Below, piece by piece: positions 25,644-36,529 of a stretch of 64,000 nt of DNA. Source of the DNA: Anaerolineae bacterium (GTDB lineage: Bacteria > Chloroflexota > Anaerolineae > DRVO01); contig JABLXR010000002.1 of NCBI GenBank assembly GCA_013178015.1, positions 62,001 to 126,000 on the forward strand, in the 5' to 3' direction. Below the pieces are notes generated by a model. The model was not told the DNA's origin. It did no database searches and saw only the letters and a list, made by a program, of their open reading frames with translations. Positions within the stretch are counted from its first letter, which is position 1. The number at the start of each line of letters is the position of its first letter. Both the position numbers and the translations under genes were made by a program.

Positions 25644-26463
25644 CCTGCCCGCTCTCTCCTCCCACGGCGGCCGCCAAGCGGGCGGCCCCGGCCGGATCGA
25701 GCAGCAACAGCCCATCCAGCTGAACCGCGGCCGCCCCGAGGATGGCGCAGGAGTTGACGTCGGCGAGGTCGTAGATGCCGCCGCCGGCGATCAGAGGAAT
25801 GTCCACCCGGGGGGCAACCTCGGCCAGCGCTCGGAGCGTGTGGGGCAGCATGGCGGGGCCGTAGAGCGGTCCTGTCAGGCCACCGGGAGACATCCCGAGA
25901 TGGGGGGTAGCCAGCACCAGGGCCGACGCACCCACCTCCACCGCCACTGAGACCAGGTCTACCTGCAAGCCCAGAGGAAGCTTCACCAGCACCGGGAGGT
26001 CGCACTCGGACTGCACGGCGGCCATCACATCTTCCAGCCACTTCTCCTGGGCTTCGGGGGGCAGAGCCAGCTCCACCCCGGCCACGGTCGGCTCCGGCTC
26101 CAGGCGGCGGCCGAGTGCCGCTGCCTCCTCCGCGGTGTTCACCCAGAGGGAGAGAATCACTGGGGCTTCCCACCGCGCCCAACTGGGGGCAAACTGACGC
26201 AGTACGCTGGACAGGCCCGGGTTGGACGGGGGCAGGGCGAGGATGAATCCGCCCCGAGTGCGCGCGAATCCCGGCGAAGGCCCGGTGAACGGCAGCAAAG
26301 TGGTAGTTCTCGTCACTAGAGCGCCGAAGGAGCGAGGGTCCACCATGCCGGCATAGGCTCGGCCATAGCCGAGGAATCCTGCGGCCGGCATGACGGGCCG
26401 GCGGAGCAGGAACTCCCTACGCCCGCGGCCCCCGATGCTGACCGACCCGGCCAGGCCAGTCAC
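25627..26463 (-). CDS. pyrD: dihydroorotate dehydrogenase-like flavoprotein
   Basis: 278 residues from GTG 26463, which overlaps the pyrK TGA; the longer upstream frame lies in the pyrK gene. TIM-barrel FMN enzyme pattern: PAAGFLGYGRAYAGMV, LPVLVKLPLGLQVDLVSVA, ALVLATPHLG, GGLTGPLYGPAMLPHTLRAL (the GGLSGPALKPIAL-like loop) and LIAGGGIYDLADVNSCAILGAAAVQL (quoted in part). Adjacent pyrK indicates a class 1B-type, NAD-linked enzyme that oxidises dihydroorotate in UMP synthesis. The sequence is diverged, so a related dihydropyrimidine or other dehydrogenase remains possible. Confidence 0.75.
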   Translation of the reverse strand: MTGLAGSVSIGGRGRREFLLRRPVMPAAGFLGYGRAYAGMVDPRSFGALVTRTTTLLPFTGPSPGFARTRGGFILALPPSNPGLSSVLRQFAPSWARWEAPVILSLWVNTAEEAAALGRRLEPEPTVAGVELALPPEAQEKWLEDVMAAVQSECDLPVLVKLPLGLQVDLVSVAVEVGASALVLATPHLGMSPGGLTGPLYGPAMLPHTLRALAEVAPRVDIPLIAGGGIYDLADVNSCAILGAAAVQLDGLLLLDPAGAARLAAAVGGESGQATASG

Positions 26464-27194
26464 AACAGCTCCTTGAGGTCCAGTATGGGACCGTCGCTGC
26501 AGAGGGTGTATTGGCCTCGCCCATGGCGCTGAACGCAGCCTCCACAGGCTCCCACCCCGCAGGCGAAGTCGGAAGGCACCAGGACCCCAGCGAAGCCCTC
26601 CACCAGGCGGAGACGAGCTCTCTCGATGGCTCTGGCCGCCCACTCGACACGGGTGCTATCGGCCACTAGGAAGAGTTGGTCGGCCCAGCGAAGGTCGTCT
26701 GCCAGGGTAGGTGACGCCTCGGGCGGTCCCACGGTGCACTCCACTGTGTCGGGGACCAAGTCGGTGAGGGGGCGCCAGGCGGGATCCCCCAGGATGAGGC
26801 TGACGGCGCAGTCTTGCCGCAGGGCCCAGTGGGCCACGGCGAGGGCGGGCGCCACCGGCTCGGTTAGGGCCACGACTAGCAGCCGGCCAGCTCCAGGCCT
26901 GAGGACGAACGGCTGTCCCAGGGGACCGAGCGCATCCACCGTCTCTTCCGGGAGGAGCGAGCCCAGGTCGTGCGCCCAGGGCTCGGCCTGGGAGAGGAGA
27001 AGTTGGCCGATGCGACCGCCGCGGGAGAAGAAGGCCGGATGGCGGAGCGGATCGGACCAGCCAGGGCGGAGGCGCAGCATGAGGAACTGGCCCGCGCGGG
27101 CGGGCTGCCCCAGCGGGTCGCAGTCCACCTCCAGCAGGTAGTGGCCGGAGTCCACCGAGCCGTGCGCCACGATCCGGCAATGATCCTGCCGCAC
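26460..27194 (-). CDS. pyrK: dihydroorotate dehydrogenase electron transfer subunit PyrK
   Basis: 244 residues, GTG start. It has an FAD-binding beta barrel at the N-terminus (ARAGQFLMLRL, HPAFFSRGG), an NAD-binding middle (LLVVALTEPVAPALAVAHWAL), and the C-terminal 2Fe-2S cluster ligands CGVGACGGCVQ...YTLCSDGP (Cys spacing 4, 2 and 11). It passes electrons from the PyrD flavin to NAD. Four-base overlap with pyrD supports a complex of the two proteins. Confidence 0.87.
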   Translation of the reverse strand: MRQDHCRIVAHGSVDSGHYLLEVDCDPLGQPARAGQFLMLRLRPGWSDPLRHPAFFSRGGRIGQLLLSQAEPWAHDLGSLLPEETVDALGPLGQPFVLRPGAGRLLVVALTEPVAPALAVAHWALRQDCAVSLILGDPAWRPLTDLVPDTVECTVGPPEASPTLADDLRWADQLFLVADSTRVEWAARAIERARLRLVEGFAGVLVPSDFACGVGACGGCVQRHGRGQYTLCSDGPILDLKELL

Positions 27195-27197
27195 AGC

Positions 27198-27742
27198 TCA
27201 CTCCGGAGAGATGAAGGAGCTCTGAGGATCCAGGTTGTACTCCAGCCGGGCGATGCGCCAGGAACTGTCCACCAGTTGGAGTTGCCAGCGATCCCGAGGT
27301 GTGCGCCCGTCTGGCCCAGGCACCATCACCTCCGCCCGGCCGTCCTGAACGGTGATAGTGGGCCGCGGCGAGCGCGGCCTTGGGCCCAGATCGGCCTCGG
27401 CCGGATAGGAGAACACCTCGTGGGTGTAGCGCTCGCGGATAGCGGGCCATCCCTGCCAGCGTCGGTCGTCGGTGTCAGTGTCGGGGGTGTGAGCAACGTC
27501 CACCACCTGCCCATCCGGGAGCCAGAGCTGGGCCAGGGCATCAATGTCCTGCTGGCGCACGGCTTCAGCCTCGGCGGCCACCACCGCCCAGGCCTCATCG
27601 GCGGCACCGAGCGGCGGCGGCAGAGGGGTAGCTGTGGGCGGCAAGACCCGAACCAGGCCCGGTGTGGGGGGCAGGGGCGCAGTGCATCCGGCGGCCAGGA
27701 GGAACAGGCACACCGTCAGGCCCGCGATCGCTGCAGTGGCTC

Positions 27743-27746
<4 letters not shown>
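27198..27746 (-). CDS. lipoprotein with SnoaL/NTF2-like domain
   Basis: 182 residues, GTG start overlapping the gyrA stop (GTGA). A lipoprotein signal peptide ends at a lipobox LAAGC (Cys about 21), followed by a Pro/Thr-rich linker to about 45. The rest fits an NTF2-like fold: [31 protein letters not shown]-containing strands, and the terminal [17 protein letters not shown]. It is probably anchored to the outer face of the membrane. It lies between gyrA and pyrK without obvious functional link. Confidence 0.7.
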
Positions 27747-30193
<2,447 letters not shown>

Positions 30194-30224
30194 CTGCGAA
30201 CCTCGGGTGGCGGTGATGCTAGCG

Positions 30225-31301
30225 TTAGTCTTCGAGCCCGCGCGACTTGATCCGGGCGATGAGAGCTCGCTGCTGTTCGGTGGGGCGCCAGCCCCGCTGC
30301 TGAGCGCGCAGCAGCAGGTCTGCCGTCAGGTCCCTCTCCCATTTCTCTTGAGGGAGGAGACGGCTGATGAGCTCATACCAGTAGTCGGGGCTCTCCGGAG
30401 GAGGAAGAGGCCGCGCTATCTCGGACACCTGAACTCGAACCGGCACCAAGGCGATGCCGCCGTTGGTCTCCAAGAAGAGCCGGCTAGTGTAGCGCCGGCC
30501 GATCTTCAGCCGAGAGGGGTCAATGGTGACGCTGAAGGTTTGCTCGTTGCCGGAGAACCTTTCCGGAGAGACGCTCACCCACGCATGGCTTATGTTGACG
30601 TGGCCGGAGAGGACGCCGGTCCCGCCGTTCGTGACGCGCAGCTGGTGGGCCACCGGCCCCGCTTGGGCGTAGACCTCTCCGAAGTCGAGCACCTCGGGCT
30701 CAACTCGGACGGCGGGTTTGGGCTCCGGCTCCACCTCCACGGTGACGGGCACGACCTTGCTGCCGCCCAGCACGGTGCCGATGGTGACGGAGCCAGAGTG
30801 ACGCCAGCCGTCGCGCAGGTTGGCCGTGTCCACGGTGACCTCGACGGTGCAAGTGCCTCCGTCGGCGCGGGAGACGCTGGTGCGGACCCAGGGTTGGTTG
30901 GGTCGGACGCTGCCGCGAAGGGAGCCCACCCCATCCATGGTCACCTGAAGGACGGCTGTCTGGATGCTTCCCTTGGGCATGGGCCCGAACTGGAGCGACT
31001 GCGGGTCCACCCGCAGCCGGGGCGGGGCAGTACGAGAGGCGCGGCGAAGGCCGGCGGAACGCTGCCCGGGGCGCCGCAGGGCCAGTTCCTGGTCATACTG
31101 CGCCCGCCGCTCGGAGTCGCCCAGCACCTCGTAGGCCATGTTCAGGTCTCGCATGCGGTCGGCAGCGTTAGGCGCTCGGTTGACGTCCGGGTGATACTTG
31201 AGGGCCAGGCGCCGGTAGGCTGCCTCGATCACCTCGGGCTCGGCCGCCGGGTCAACCTGAAGAATGCGGTATAGGTCGGGTCTTTCCGGTGCTGGCGCCA
31301 A
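30225..31301 (-). CDS. J-domain protein with C-terminal Ig-like repeats
   Basis: 358 residues, TTG start after a GGAAAGAGAG SD. Residues 8-72 are a J domain with intact HPD ([13 protein letters not shown]), which would stimulate a DnaK ATPase. From about 90 onward there are no zinc-finger or substrate-binding DnaJ domains; instead two or three beta-rich repeats follow, each ending in a VTVDTANL / [16 protein letters not shown] type strand with [15 protein letters not shown], resembling Ig-like or DUF domains. A C-terminal helical tail contains [18 protein letters not shown]. Such J plus beta-sandwich proteins occur in Chloroflexota; the client is unknown. Confidence 0.8.
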   Translation of the reverse strand: MAPAPERPDLYRILQVDPAAEPEVIEAAYRRLALKYHPDVNRAPNAADRMRDLNMAYEVLGDSERRAQYDQELALRRPGQRSAGLRRASRTAPPRLRVDPQSLQFGPMPKGSIQTAVLQVTMDGVGSLRGSVRPNQPWVRTSVSRADGGTCTVEVTVDTANLRDGWRHSGSVTIGTVLGGSKVVPVTVEVEPEPKPAVRVEPEVLDFGEVYAQAGPVAHQLRVTNGGTGVLSGHVNISHAWVSVSPERFSGNEQTFSVTIDPSRLKIGRRYTSRLFLETNGGIALVPVRVQVSEIARPLPPPESPDYWYELISRLLPQEKWERDLTADLLLRAQQRGWRPTEQQRALIARIKSRGLED

Positions 31302-31336
31302 CTCTCTTTCCGGGAATCGCTTGTGTTCAAACCACC

Positions 31337-31342
31337 ATTATA
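31337..31342 (-). promoter_or_regulatory. -10 box upstream of J-domain gene/gyrA operon
   Basis: Perfect TATAAT on the minus strand about 36 nt before the TTG start; no good -35 at 16-18 bp. Confidence 0.45.
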
Positions 31343-31651
31343 CCCTCAAATGACCTGCTGCGCACGGAGAACATGAGAGATCAGGATCGAGGGGATGGGT
31401 CCTGAGACGAGCATCGGCGCTCAGGTCCTTCGATACACTCAGACTGCGAGAGCAGGCCCCGGCTGCGTTGCCGCTATACCTTTCTTGAGGGAGTGTGCAG
31501 GTCCACGCGCACCATGCCTCCACACGGCCAGCCCGCCTGGGGGCGCTCACGCCTCCAGAAGGAGTCGAACCACATCGCCTTGCCCTCGTCGCCGGCGGAA
31601 GAGCGGGCCGCGAAAGCCTGTGTTGCAGCCACTTAAGCCAGTCTACCCCGT

Positions 31652-31693
31652 GCGATTGCGGCGTGAATGGACTCGTCCCCGATCCTGAGCTCT
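31652..31693 (-). repeat. end fragment of MITE-like element, reversed
   Basis: GATTGCGGCGTGAATGGACT / CGTCCCCGATCCTGAGCTCT (consecutive) is the reverse complement of the left end of copy A (GAGCTGAGGATCGGGGGGAC onward), with small gaps. Confidence 0.5.
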
Positions 31694-31794
31694 TGGGGAG
31701 AGTGAGGTCACAAGGAGTAGGGGATGGGGCACGGCCATGCCGCCGGCCCGCCAAATCCGGTCTACCCCATCCCTTACTCCCTGCGACCTATCAT

Positions 31795-33234
31795 CTACTG
31801 GGAGCGTATGCGCATGTACTGAAGGGCGGTGGCAAGGTACTCGCCCGGAGAGAGATGGTAGGGGAACATGCGTCGCTTCATGGCATAGCCCTTCCAGGCC
31901 TTGTAGACGAGCCAGAACAGAGGGTTGGGAGGCAGGCGGATCAGCCTTCGCACCAGGGGCAGCAGAGCGGGGAACTCGACGGTCAGGGCGAACAGCTTCT
32001 GGAGGTTCTCGACCTGGTGCCCTTCATTCTCATCCTGGAAGCGGATGGGGGTGCTCAGGGTGACGGAGCCGCTGAGGTCATCGAAGGTCCCGTGCATGTA
32101 GCCCTCTTGCAGGGCCATCTCCCCCAGTTCGGTCTTCGGGTAGGGCTGGTAGAGGAAGACATTGGCGTAAGCGGGGCGGCACTGGACGTTCAGGGCCAGA
32201 GTCTCCAGGTCTTCGGCCAGCCCCCCGGTGGGCAGCCCGAGCATGTTGTTGGTGGAGAAAGCTATTCCATGGGCACGGAGAGTCTCGGCCGCGCGAATGA
32301 TCTGCTCCCGGGACATGTTCCGATTCAGGATCTGGTTGCGGAGGCGGTCGTTGCCGGCCTCGATGCCGAAGCTGACGCTGACGCATCCGGCGCGCTTGAG
32401 GGCAGCGGTGACGCTTTCGTCCACCAAGTTGGCCCGCACCTGGCACCAGAAGGGTAGCCCCACCTGGGCCGGGTAGACCCGGGAGAACTCCTCCAGCCAG
32501 CGCCGCTGCACGATGAAGGTATCGTCCATGAAGGTGATGAAGGCCAGCTCGTGCCTGGAGGCCACCTGCTTGACCTCTCGCACCACACTGTTCACGCTGC
32601 GACGTCTCAGAGGGGCGCTGTGCCCTTGTCCCTCGTAGAGCTCGGAGTAGGCTCGGTTGAAACAGAAGGAGCAGTTGTAAGGGCAGCCGCGCCCGGTAAT
32701 GAAGGGGCGGATGCGGTTCTCGCGGCTCGGAGGGTGGGCGGCGTAGAGGAGCTCCCGGTCGGCAAAGGGAAGCTGGTCCAGCTCTTCTGAGGTAAGCAGG
32801 GGGCGGAGGGGGTTACGGATCACGCCGCTATCGGTCTTGAACAGCCAGTTGCGCAGGCCGTGGAAAGGTGCAGAAGCCTCGAGGGCGTCCATCAACTCGA
32901 GAGTGGCGTACTCGCCCTCACCCACGCAGAGGCCATCCACTCCTTCCTCCTCGATCATCTCGGGGAAGAAGGTGGGGTGGGGGCCACCGAAGATGGAGAA
33001 GACCGGAATGCGGGACTTGATCTGCCGGTTGAGGTCCAGGTAGTAGCGCTGGGTGCCGGTGTAGACGGTGTAGCCGACCACATCGGGCCTCAGGCGCACC
33101 GCCGCCTCGATGGGATCCTCTTCGGTGGCGACCACCAGGGAGACCCGGTGGCCGTGCTGCTTCAGCAGGGCGGCAATGAGCAGGATGCCGTGAGGCTCGT
33201 TATCAATCTCCCGCACGATGAAGAGGAGGTGCAT
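31795..33234 (-). CDS. B12-binding radical SAM protein
   Basis: 479 residues. The N-terminal ~150 residues have the cobalamin-binding-like fold pattern of this class (LLFIVREIDNEPHGILLIAALLKQHGHRVSLV, quoted in part) with FSIFGGPHPTFFPEM. The radical SAM cluster motif is CPYNCSFCF (CxxxCxxC) at about residue 180, preceded by ITGRG, with GIEAGNDRLRNQILNRNMS further on. The enzyme is probably a methyltransferase or C-C bond-forming radical enzyme acting in lipid or secondary metabolite modification. It lies 1 nt downstream of a paralogue (about half identical by eye), suggesting successive steps on one substrate. Confidence 0.88.
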   Translation of the reverse strand: MHLLFIVREIDNEPHGILLIAALLKQHGHRVSLVVATEEDPIEAAVRLRPDVVGYTVYTGTQRYYLDLNRQIKSRIPVFSIFGGPHPTFFPEMIEEEGVDGLCVGEGEYATLELMDALEASAPFHGLRNWLFKTDSGVIRNPLRPLLTSEELDQLPFADRELLYAAHPPSRENRIRPFITGRGCPYNCSFCFNRAYSELYEGQGHSAPLRRRSVNSVVREVKQVASRHELAFITFMDDTFIVQRRWLEEFSRVYPAQVGLPFWCQVRANLVDESVTAALKRAGCVSVSFGIEAGNDRLRNQILNRNMSREQIIRAAETLRAHGIAFSTNNMLGLPTGGLAEDLETLALNVQCRPAYANVFLYQPYPKTELGEMALQEGYMHGTFDDLSGSVTLSTPIRFQDENEGHQVENLQKLFALTVEFPALLPLVRRLIRLPPNPLFWLVYKAWKGYAMKRRMFPYHLSPGEYLATALQYMRIRSQ

Positions 33235-33235
33235 G

Positions 33236-34660
33236 CTAGGACTTGATCCTCATGAACCGCCAGGCGGTGCTCAGCAGGTCCCGGGGGGACATGGACACCG
33301 GGTGGATGCGCTGTTTAATGGCGTAACCCTTCCAGAGCTTGTTGGCCAGCCAGTAGAGCGGGTTCCCCGGTAGGCGGAGCAGCCGCACCAGGAGCGGTCG
33401 CAGTAAGGGCCATTCCACTCCCAAGGCGAAAAGGCGCTGGAGATTGGTGAGGGCTCCCTTGTGCTCGGGCGAAAACCGCAGGATGGTGCGGTCCCAGGCG
33501 CGCACGCCGATGTCGTCGAAGGTGCCCTCTAGCATGCCTTGTTCGAGGGCGTACTGGCCCAGCCGGGTGCGGGGGTAAGGCTGGAAGATGAAGGCATGGG
33601 CGTAGTCGGGCCGAGCCTCGGCGTTGAGGTCGAGCGTCTTCAGATCGTGCTCGATGGTAGTGCCGGGGAGGCCGATCATGTTGGTGGTGCTGAACCGGAG
33701 CCCGCCCTCTCGGATGAGCCGAGCGGCCCCAAGGATCTGCTCGCGGCTCATGTTGCGGTTGAGGAGCTGGTTGCGCACTTCGTCGTCGCCCGTTTCGATG
33801 CCCATGCTCACGGAGTGACAGCCCGCCCAGCGTAGCAGCTGCACCAGCTCTCGAGTGACCAGATTGGCGCGCACATTGCAGAAGAAGGGCAGACCTACGC
33901 GTTCCCGATAGTGGCCGGCGAACTCCTCGAGCCAGTCCACGTCCAGGATGAAGGTGTCGTCCACGAAGACGACGTGTTCCAGGGGGTAATGCTCCCGCAC
34001 CTGCGCCACATCGTCCACTACGTCGGCGGGCCGGCGGAGCCGGACATGCTTGCCTCTGCCCCGGTAGATGGCCATCAGGGCGTGGTTGAAGCAGTAGGTG
34101 CAACCGTAGGGGCAGCCACGCCCGGCGATGAAGTGCTTGATCTTGCTTCGGCGCGTGACCGGGTCCTTGTCATAGACGAGGCCATAGTCGGGCGGGGGCA
34201 GGGACTCCAGGTCGGCGTAAGGCCCGACTTGGTTGCGGATGATCTCACCGTCGAGCTTGAGGTGCCAGTTGGGCAGGCGGGTGTCGGAGAGAGTGCCATC
34301 CGGCTGGAGCGCGCGGGCGAGCTCGAGCAGGGGGCGTTCCCCTTCGCCGATGCACACCGCGTCCACTCCTTCTTCTTGGATCATCTCAGGAAAGAAGGTG
34401 GGGTGGGGCCCACCGAAGACACTGAGTGCCCTAACTTGGGCTCGGAGCCGTCGGTTGAGGTCGAGGTAGTAGCGCTGGGAGCCGGTGATGACGCTGTAGG
34501 CGAGGATCTGGGTCTGGAACTGGCGGGCTACCCGGACTGGATCCTCCAGCGAGGCAACGGCAAGCTCCACCTGGTGCCCCTCTGCCTTGAGCACGCTGGA
34601 GAGCTGCATGATGCCCTGCGGCTCGTAGTCAACCTGGTCCAGGACGAAGAGGATCCGCAC
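33236..34660 (-). CDS. B12-binding radical SAM protein (paralogue)
   Basis: 474 residues from GTG 34660, placed 4 nt after a GGGGG tract; TTG 34663 is the alternative. Same architecture as its downstream neighbour: cobalamin-binding-like N-terminus (ILFVLDQVDYEPQGIMQLSS), SVFGGPHPTFFPEMI, cluster motif CPYGCTYCF, GIETGDDEVRNQLLNRNMS, and a C-terminal helical segment ending in YWLANKLWKGYAIKQRI. Both C-termini share NPL-W-A-K-WKGYA-K-R. The pair looks like an old tandem duplication. The substrate is unknown. Confidence 0.88.
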   Translation of the reverse strand: MRILFVLDQVDYEPQGIMQLSSVLKAEGHQVELAVASLEDPVRVARQFQTQILAYSVITGSQRYYLDLNRRLRAQVRALSVFGGPHPTFFPEMIQEEGVDAVCIGEGERPLLELARALQPDGTLSDTRLPNWHLKLDGEIIRNQVGPYADLESLPPPDYGLVYDKDPVTRRSKIKHFIAGRGCPYGCTYCFNHALMAIYRGRGKHVRLRRPADVVDDVAQVREHYPLEHVVFVDDTFILDVDWLEEFAGHYRERVGLPFFCNVRANLVTRELVQLLRWAGCHSVSMGIETGDDEVRNQLLNRNMSREQILGAARLIREGGLRFSTTNMIGLPGTTIEHDLKTLDLNAEARPDYAHAFIFQPYPRTRLGQYALEQGMLEGTFDDIGVRAWDRTILRFSPEHKGALTNLQRLFALGVEWPLLRPLLVRLLRLPGNPLYWLANKLWKGYAIKQRIHPVSMSPRDLLSTAWRFMRIKS

Positions 34661-34663
34661 CAA

Positions 34664-35045
34664 ACCCCCGTCTTCACGCTCGCCAGAAGGGCAAGGGAGA
34701 GTCTAGCACCTGTAGAGCAGAGCGGCAAGGGCGTGATAGGAGGTCAGGCTCGAGGGGGCGAGTGCGTGCAGCGGGCAGTTGTGCGGGGGCAGCTCCGCTT
34801 CCAGCTGCGAGGCACGGGGCAGTGGTCCAGTCCCTCCGCAAAAGTGAGCGCCCGGGCGCGGCGGGCACATGGGGACTTGGCCCGCGTGCGCGCGCACCGC
34901 TTGCTCGACGGCAGTTGCACCTGGGATGCCTTCTCGGTCTGCTCTGCCAGGGTGATAGCAGCGGAGGGCCCGGGCGACGGCGCTGGCGGGAATGCATCCT
35001 CTTGGCCCTGAGCTGTGGCGCAGTGTGGCCGCGGGGCGCGGCGGT
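34664..35045. repeat. intergenic region with degenerate MITE-like copy
   Basis: No gene. From about 34744 the words TCAGGCTCGAGGGGGCGAGT, GTGCAGCGGGCAGTTGTGCG and later GGGACTTGGCCCGCGTGCGC and CCCTGAGCTGTGG (near 35010) match, at low identity, the left end, core and right end of the element at 48266-48766. I treat it as an old, decayed copy. Confidence 0.35.
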
Positions 35046-35639
35046 CTACAAGTGCAGGAGCAGGTCGAGGTCGGGCGAGGCAGTGGAAAGCCGACCACGT
35101 AGGACGTCGGGCAGGCCTGAGGGAAGGAGAGGCTGGAGGAGGGAGAGCATGGTGGGGGTGAAGCTTTCGAACAGGGGGCGTAGGTAGGAGTGGTTGAGTG
35201 AGGCTATGATGACCTGACGCACTCCCTCCCAGGCTCCCCAGGAGGCGGCCACTCCGTAGCGTATGACGGGAACGGACACGCTGATGAAGGCATAGGTAGC
35301 CAGGGCGCCGACGGCGAAGCCGGCGATGTGGCTGATCTCGTTGAGCTCCTGTTTCTGGCTGCTATGGAGGAGACTCTGCGCCACCAGGCTGAGGATGGCG
35401 GTCACTATCCCCACGAGGAGGAAGAAGGTGAGGGCGGTGACGGCGTAGGTGGGCAGGGCGAGAAGCCGACGGTCGAGGGCGGGCGTGACCATGGGAGTAT
35501 ACTGGGCTGCCACCGCCAGGCCCACGTACAGAGCGGCCAGGTCGGCCGTCTGGCGGACAAAACCGCGGGCGAATCCGGCTGCCATGCCCCCCAGCAGCAT
35601 GAGACAGACGATGATGTCGAAAGCACTGATTTCGCCCAT
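35046..35639 (-). CDS. CvpA family membrane protein
   Basis: 197 residues from ATG 35639; TTG 35651 and GTG 35648 are upstream alternatives. There are four predicted helices. The CvpA pattern is seen: FDIIVCLMLLGGMAAGFARGFVRQTADLAALYVGL (quoted in part), then LALPTYAVTALTFFLLVGIV. CvpA proteins sit in the cytoplasmic membrane and have been linked to colicin V production and envelope stability. It follows the tRNA genes on the same strand, with an ~250 nt gap. Confidence 0.8.
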   Translation of the reverse strand: MGEISAFDIIVCLMLLGGMAAGFARGFVRQTADLAALYVGLAVAAQYTPMVTPALDRRLLALPTYAVTALTFFLLVGIVTAILSLVAQSLLHSSQKQELNEISHIAGFAVGALATYAFISVSVPVIRYGVAASWGAWEGVRQVIIASLNHSYLRPLFESFTPTMLSLLQPLLPSGLPDVLRGRLSTASPDLDLLLHL

Positions 35640-35865
35640 GTCTCCCACCAAGATGGTAACAGTATGGGGCTAGGACTACAAGGGTACTTGAGTCCCAAGT
35701 TGCCGGCTGAAGGGTTCTCTGCCATCGGCATCCGGCGGCGACAGCTGACCGGGGCGAGTCCGGCGGTGAAGATAAGGAGCGGCGCGCTGAGACTGGACGC
35801 CGACCGGCCGACTCCTGATACTGCATCTTGCGTGCCATCGGGGGTGCCTGGAGGTGGCGGAATGG

Positions 35866-35895
35866 AATCGGCCGGCGTTTCAGCGCCGGCCGATT
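35866..35895 (-). terminator. hairpin after tRNA-Gly
   Basis: Perfect 12 bp stem AATCGGCCGGCG / CGCCGGCCGATT with a 6 nt loop, starting 5 nt after the tRNA-Gly 3' end. No long T tract follows, so it may act as a processing or pause structure rather than a strong intrinsic terminator. Confidence 0.55.
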
Positions 35896-35899
35896 CAGG

Positions 35900-35971
35900 A
35901 GCGGAAGACGGGATTCGAACCCGCGACTTTCTCCTTGGCAAGGAGATGCTCTACCACTGAGCCACTTCCGC
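35900..35971 (-). tRNA. tRNA-Gly (anticodon GCC)
   Basis: 72 nt cloverleaf: acceptor GCGGAAG/CTTCCGC, D arm GCTCAGTGGTAGAGC, anticodon stem TCTCC/GGAGA with loop TTGCCAA, T arm CGGGTTCGAATCCCG. CCA is not encoded. Confidence 0.97.
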
Positions 35972-35986
35972 ATCTCTACCGCCAGG

Positions 35987-36069
35987 TGGGGAAGGAGAGA
36001 CTCGAACTCTCACGGAGCGTCTCCACGTGATCCTAAATCACGCTCGTCTGCCAATTCCGACACTTCCCC
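35987..36069 (-). tRNA. tRNA-Leu (anticodon TAG)
   Basis: 83 nt with a long variable arm: acceptor GGGGAAG/CTTCCCC, anticodon stem CGTGA/TCACG with loop TTTAGGA, variable arm GTGGAGACGCTCC, T arm GAGAGTTCGAGTCTCTC. CCA is not encoded. It lies 15 nt before tRNA-Gly on the same transcript. Confidence 0.96.
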
Positions 36070-36084
36070 AGGTCGGCAAGCAAC

Positions 36085-36113
36085 ATTATAGCGTTGGGAG
36101 CCGGATGTGTCAA
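36085..36113 (-). promoter_or_regulatory. consensus promoter of the tRNA operon
   Basis: On the minus strand TTGACA (36113-36108), 17 bp spacer, TATAAT (36090-36085), both perfect. Transcription should start about 8 nt before tRNA-Leu. Confidence 0.92.
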
Positions 36114-36159
36114 GCGCAGGCGAAATGCGTTCTGGGCGGCGGCGCGGGTGGCTGCAGCA

Positions 36160-36185
36160 TACCTTGAGCCTGTCGAAGGGGCCTG
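36160..36185. repeat. short interspersed motif CCTTGAGCCTGTCGAAGGG
   Basis: ACCTTGAGCCTGTCGAAGGGG lies between the tRNA promoter and the YgjP-like gene. It is the same class as CCCTGAACGAAGTGAAGGG at about 5870 and CCTTCGATACACTCAG at 31428. Confidence 0.5.
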
Positions 36186-36211
36186 GGGTCGGGGGCGTCG
36201 GGCGCGAGGGG

Positions 36212-36529
36212 CTACTTCGGGTCGCGCTGGTCCAGGTAGCTCCGCATCAGGGCCCTGAAGAGCCGGCTGTGGTTCGGCACCTTGAGGTGGAGCAGCTCGT
36301 GAACTATCACCTGCGCCCGGAAGTCGGCCGGCTGGCGGAGAAGGTCCGTGTCAAACGTGAGGTTGCCCCTGGAGGAGCAGCTGGCCCACTTGCGCTTCAT
36401 GGGCCGGAGGCGCACCTCATTGGGCTGCACATCCAACCTCTTGGCCCAGGCCCGCACCTCGGCCCGGAACAGCTCCGCCGGCACCAAGTCCTCGAGGGGG
36501 GTCCAGCCCGGCGTGTCTTTCTTCCTCAC
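36212..36529 (-). CDS. YgjP-like (DUF45) zinc metallopeptidase
   Basis: 105 residues from GTG 36529, overlapping the hsdR TGA. The family pattern is complete: MKRKWASCSSRGNLTFD, then LRQPADFRAQVIVHELLHL with the zinc site HELLH, and a downstream NHSRLF where the third ligand His is expected. YgjP-like proteins often end type I restriction operons. The N-terminal half of longer family members is missing, so it is a short form. Confidence 0.82.
   Translation of the reverse strand: MRKKDTPGWTPLEDLVPAELFRAEVRAWAKRLDVQPNEVRLRPMKRKWASCSSRGNLTFDTDLLRQPADFRAQVIVHELLHLKVPNHSRLFRALMRSYLDQRDPK

Larger units (their letters stand above)
31302..31794. other. intergenic region with repeat fragments
   Basis: No gene. 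A TATAAT for the J-domain gene is at 31337-31342. CCTTCGATACACTCAG at about 31428 belongs to a common short intergenic motif class. A reversed piece of the MITE-like element is at 31652-31693. Confidence 0.45.

Noticed and set aside
31540-31640. tRNA-like GGTTCGACTCC on the minus strand
   Set aside because: No acceptor, D or anticodon stems can be drawn around it.
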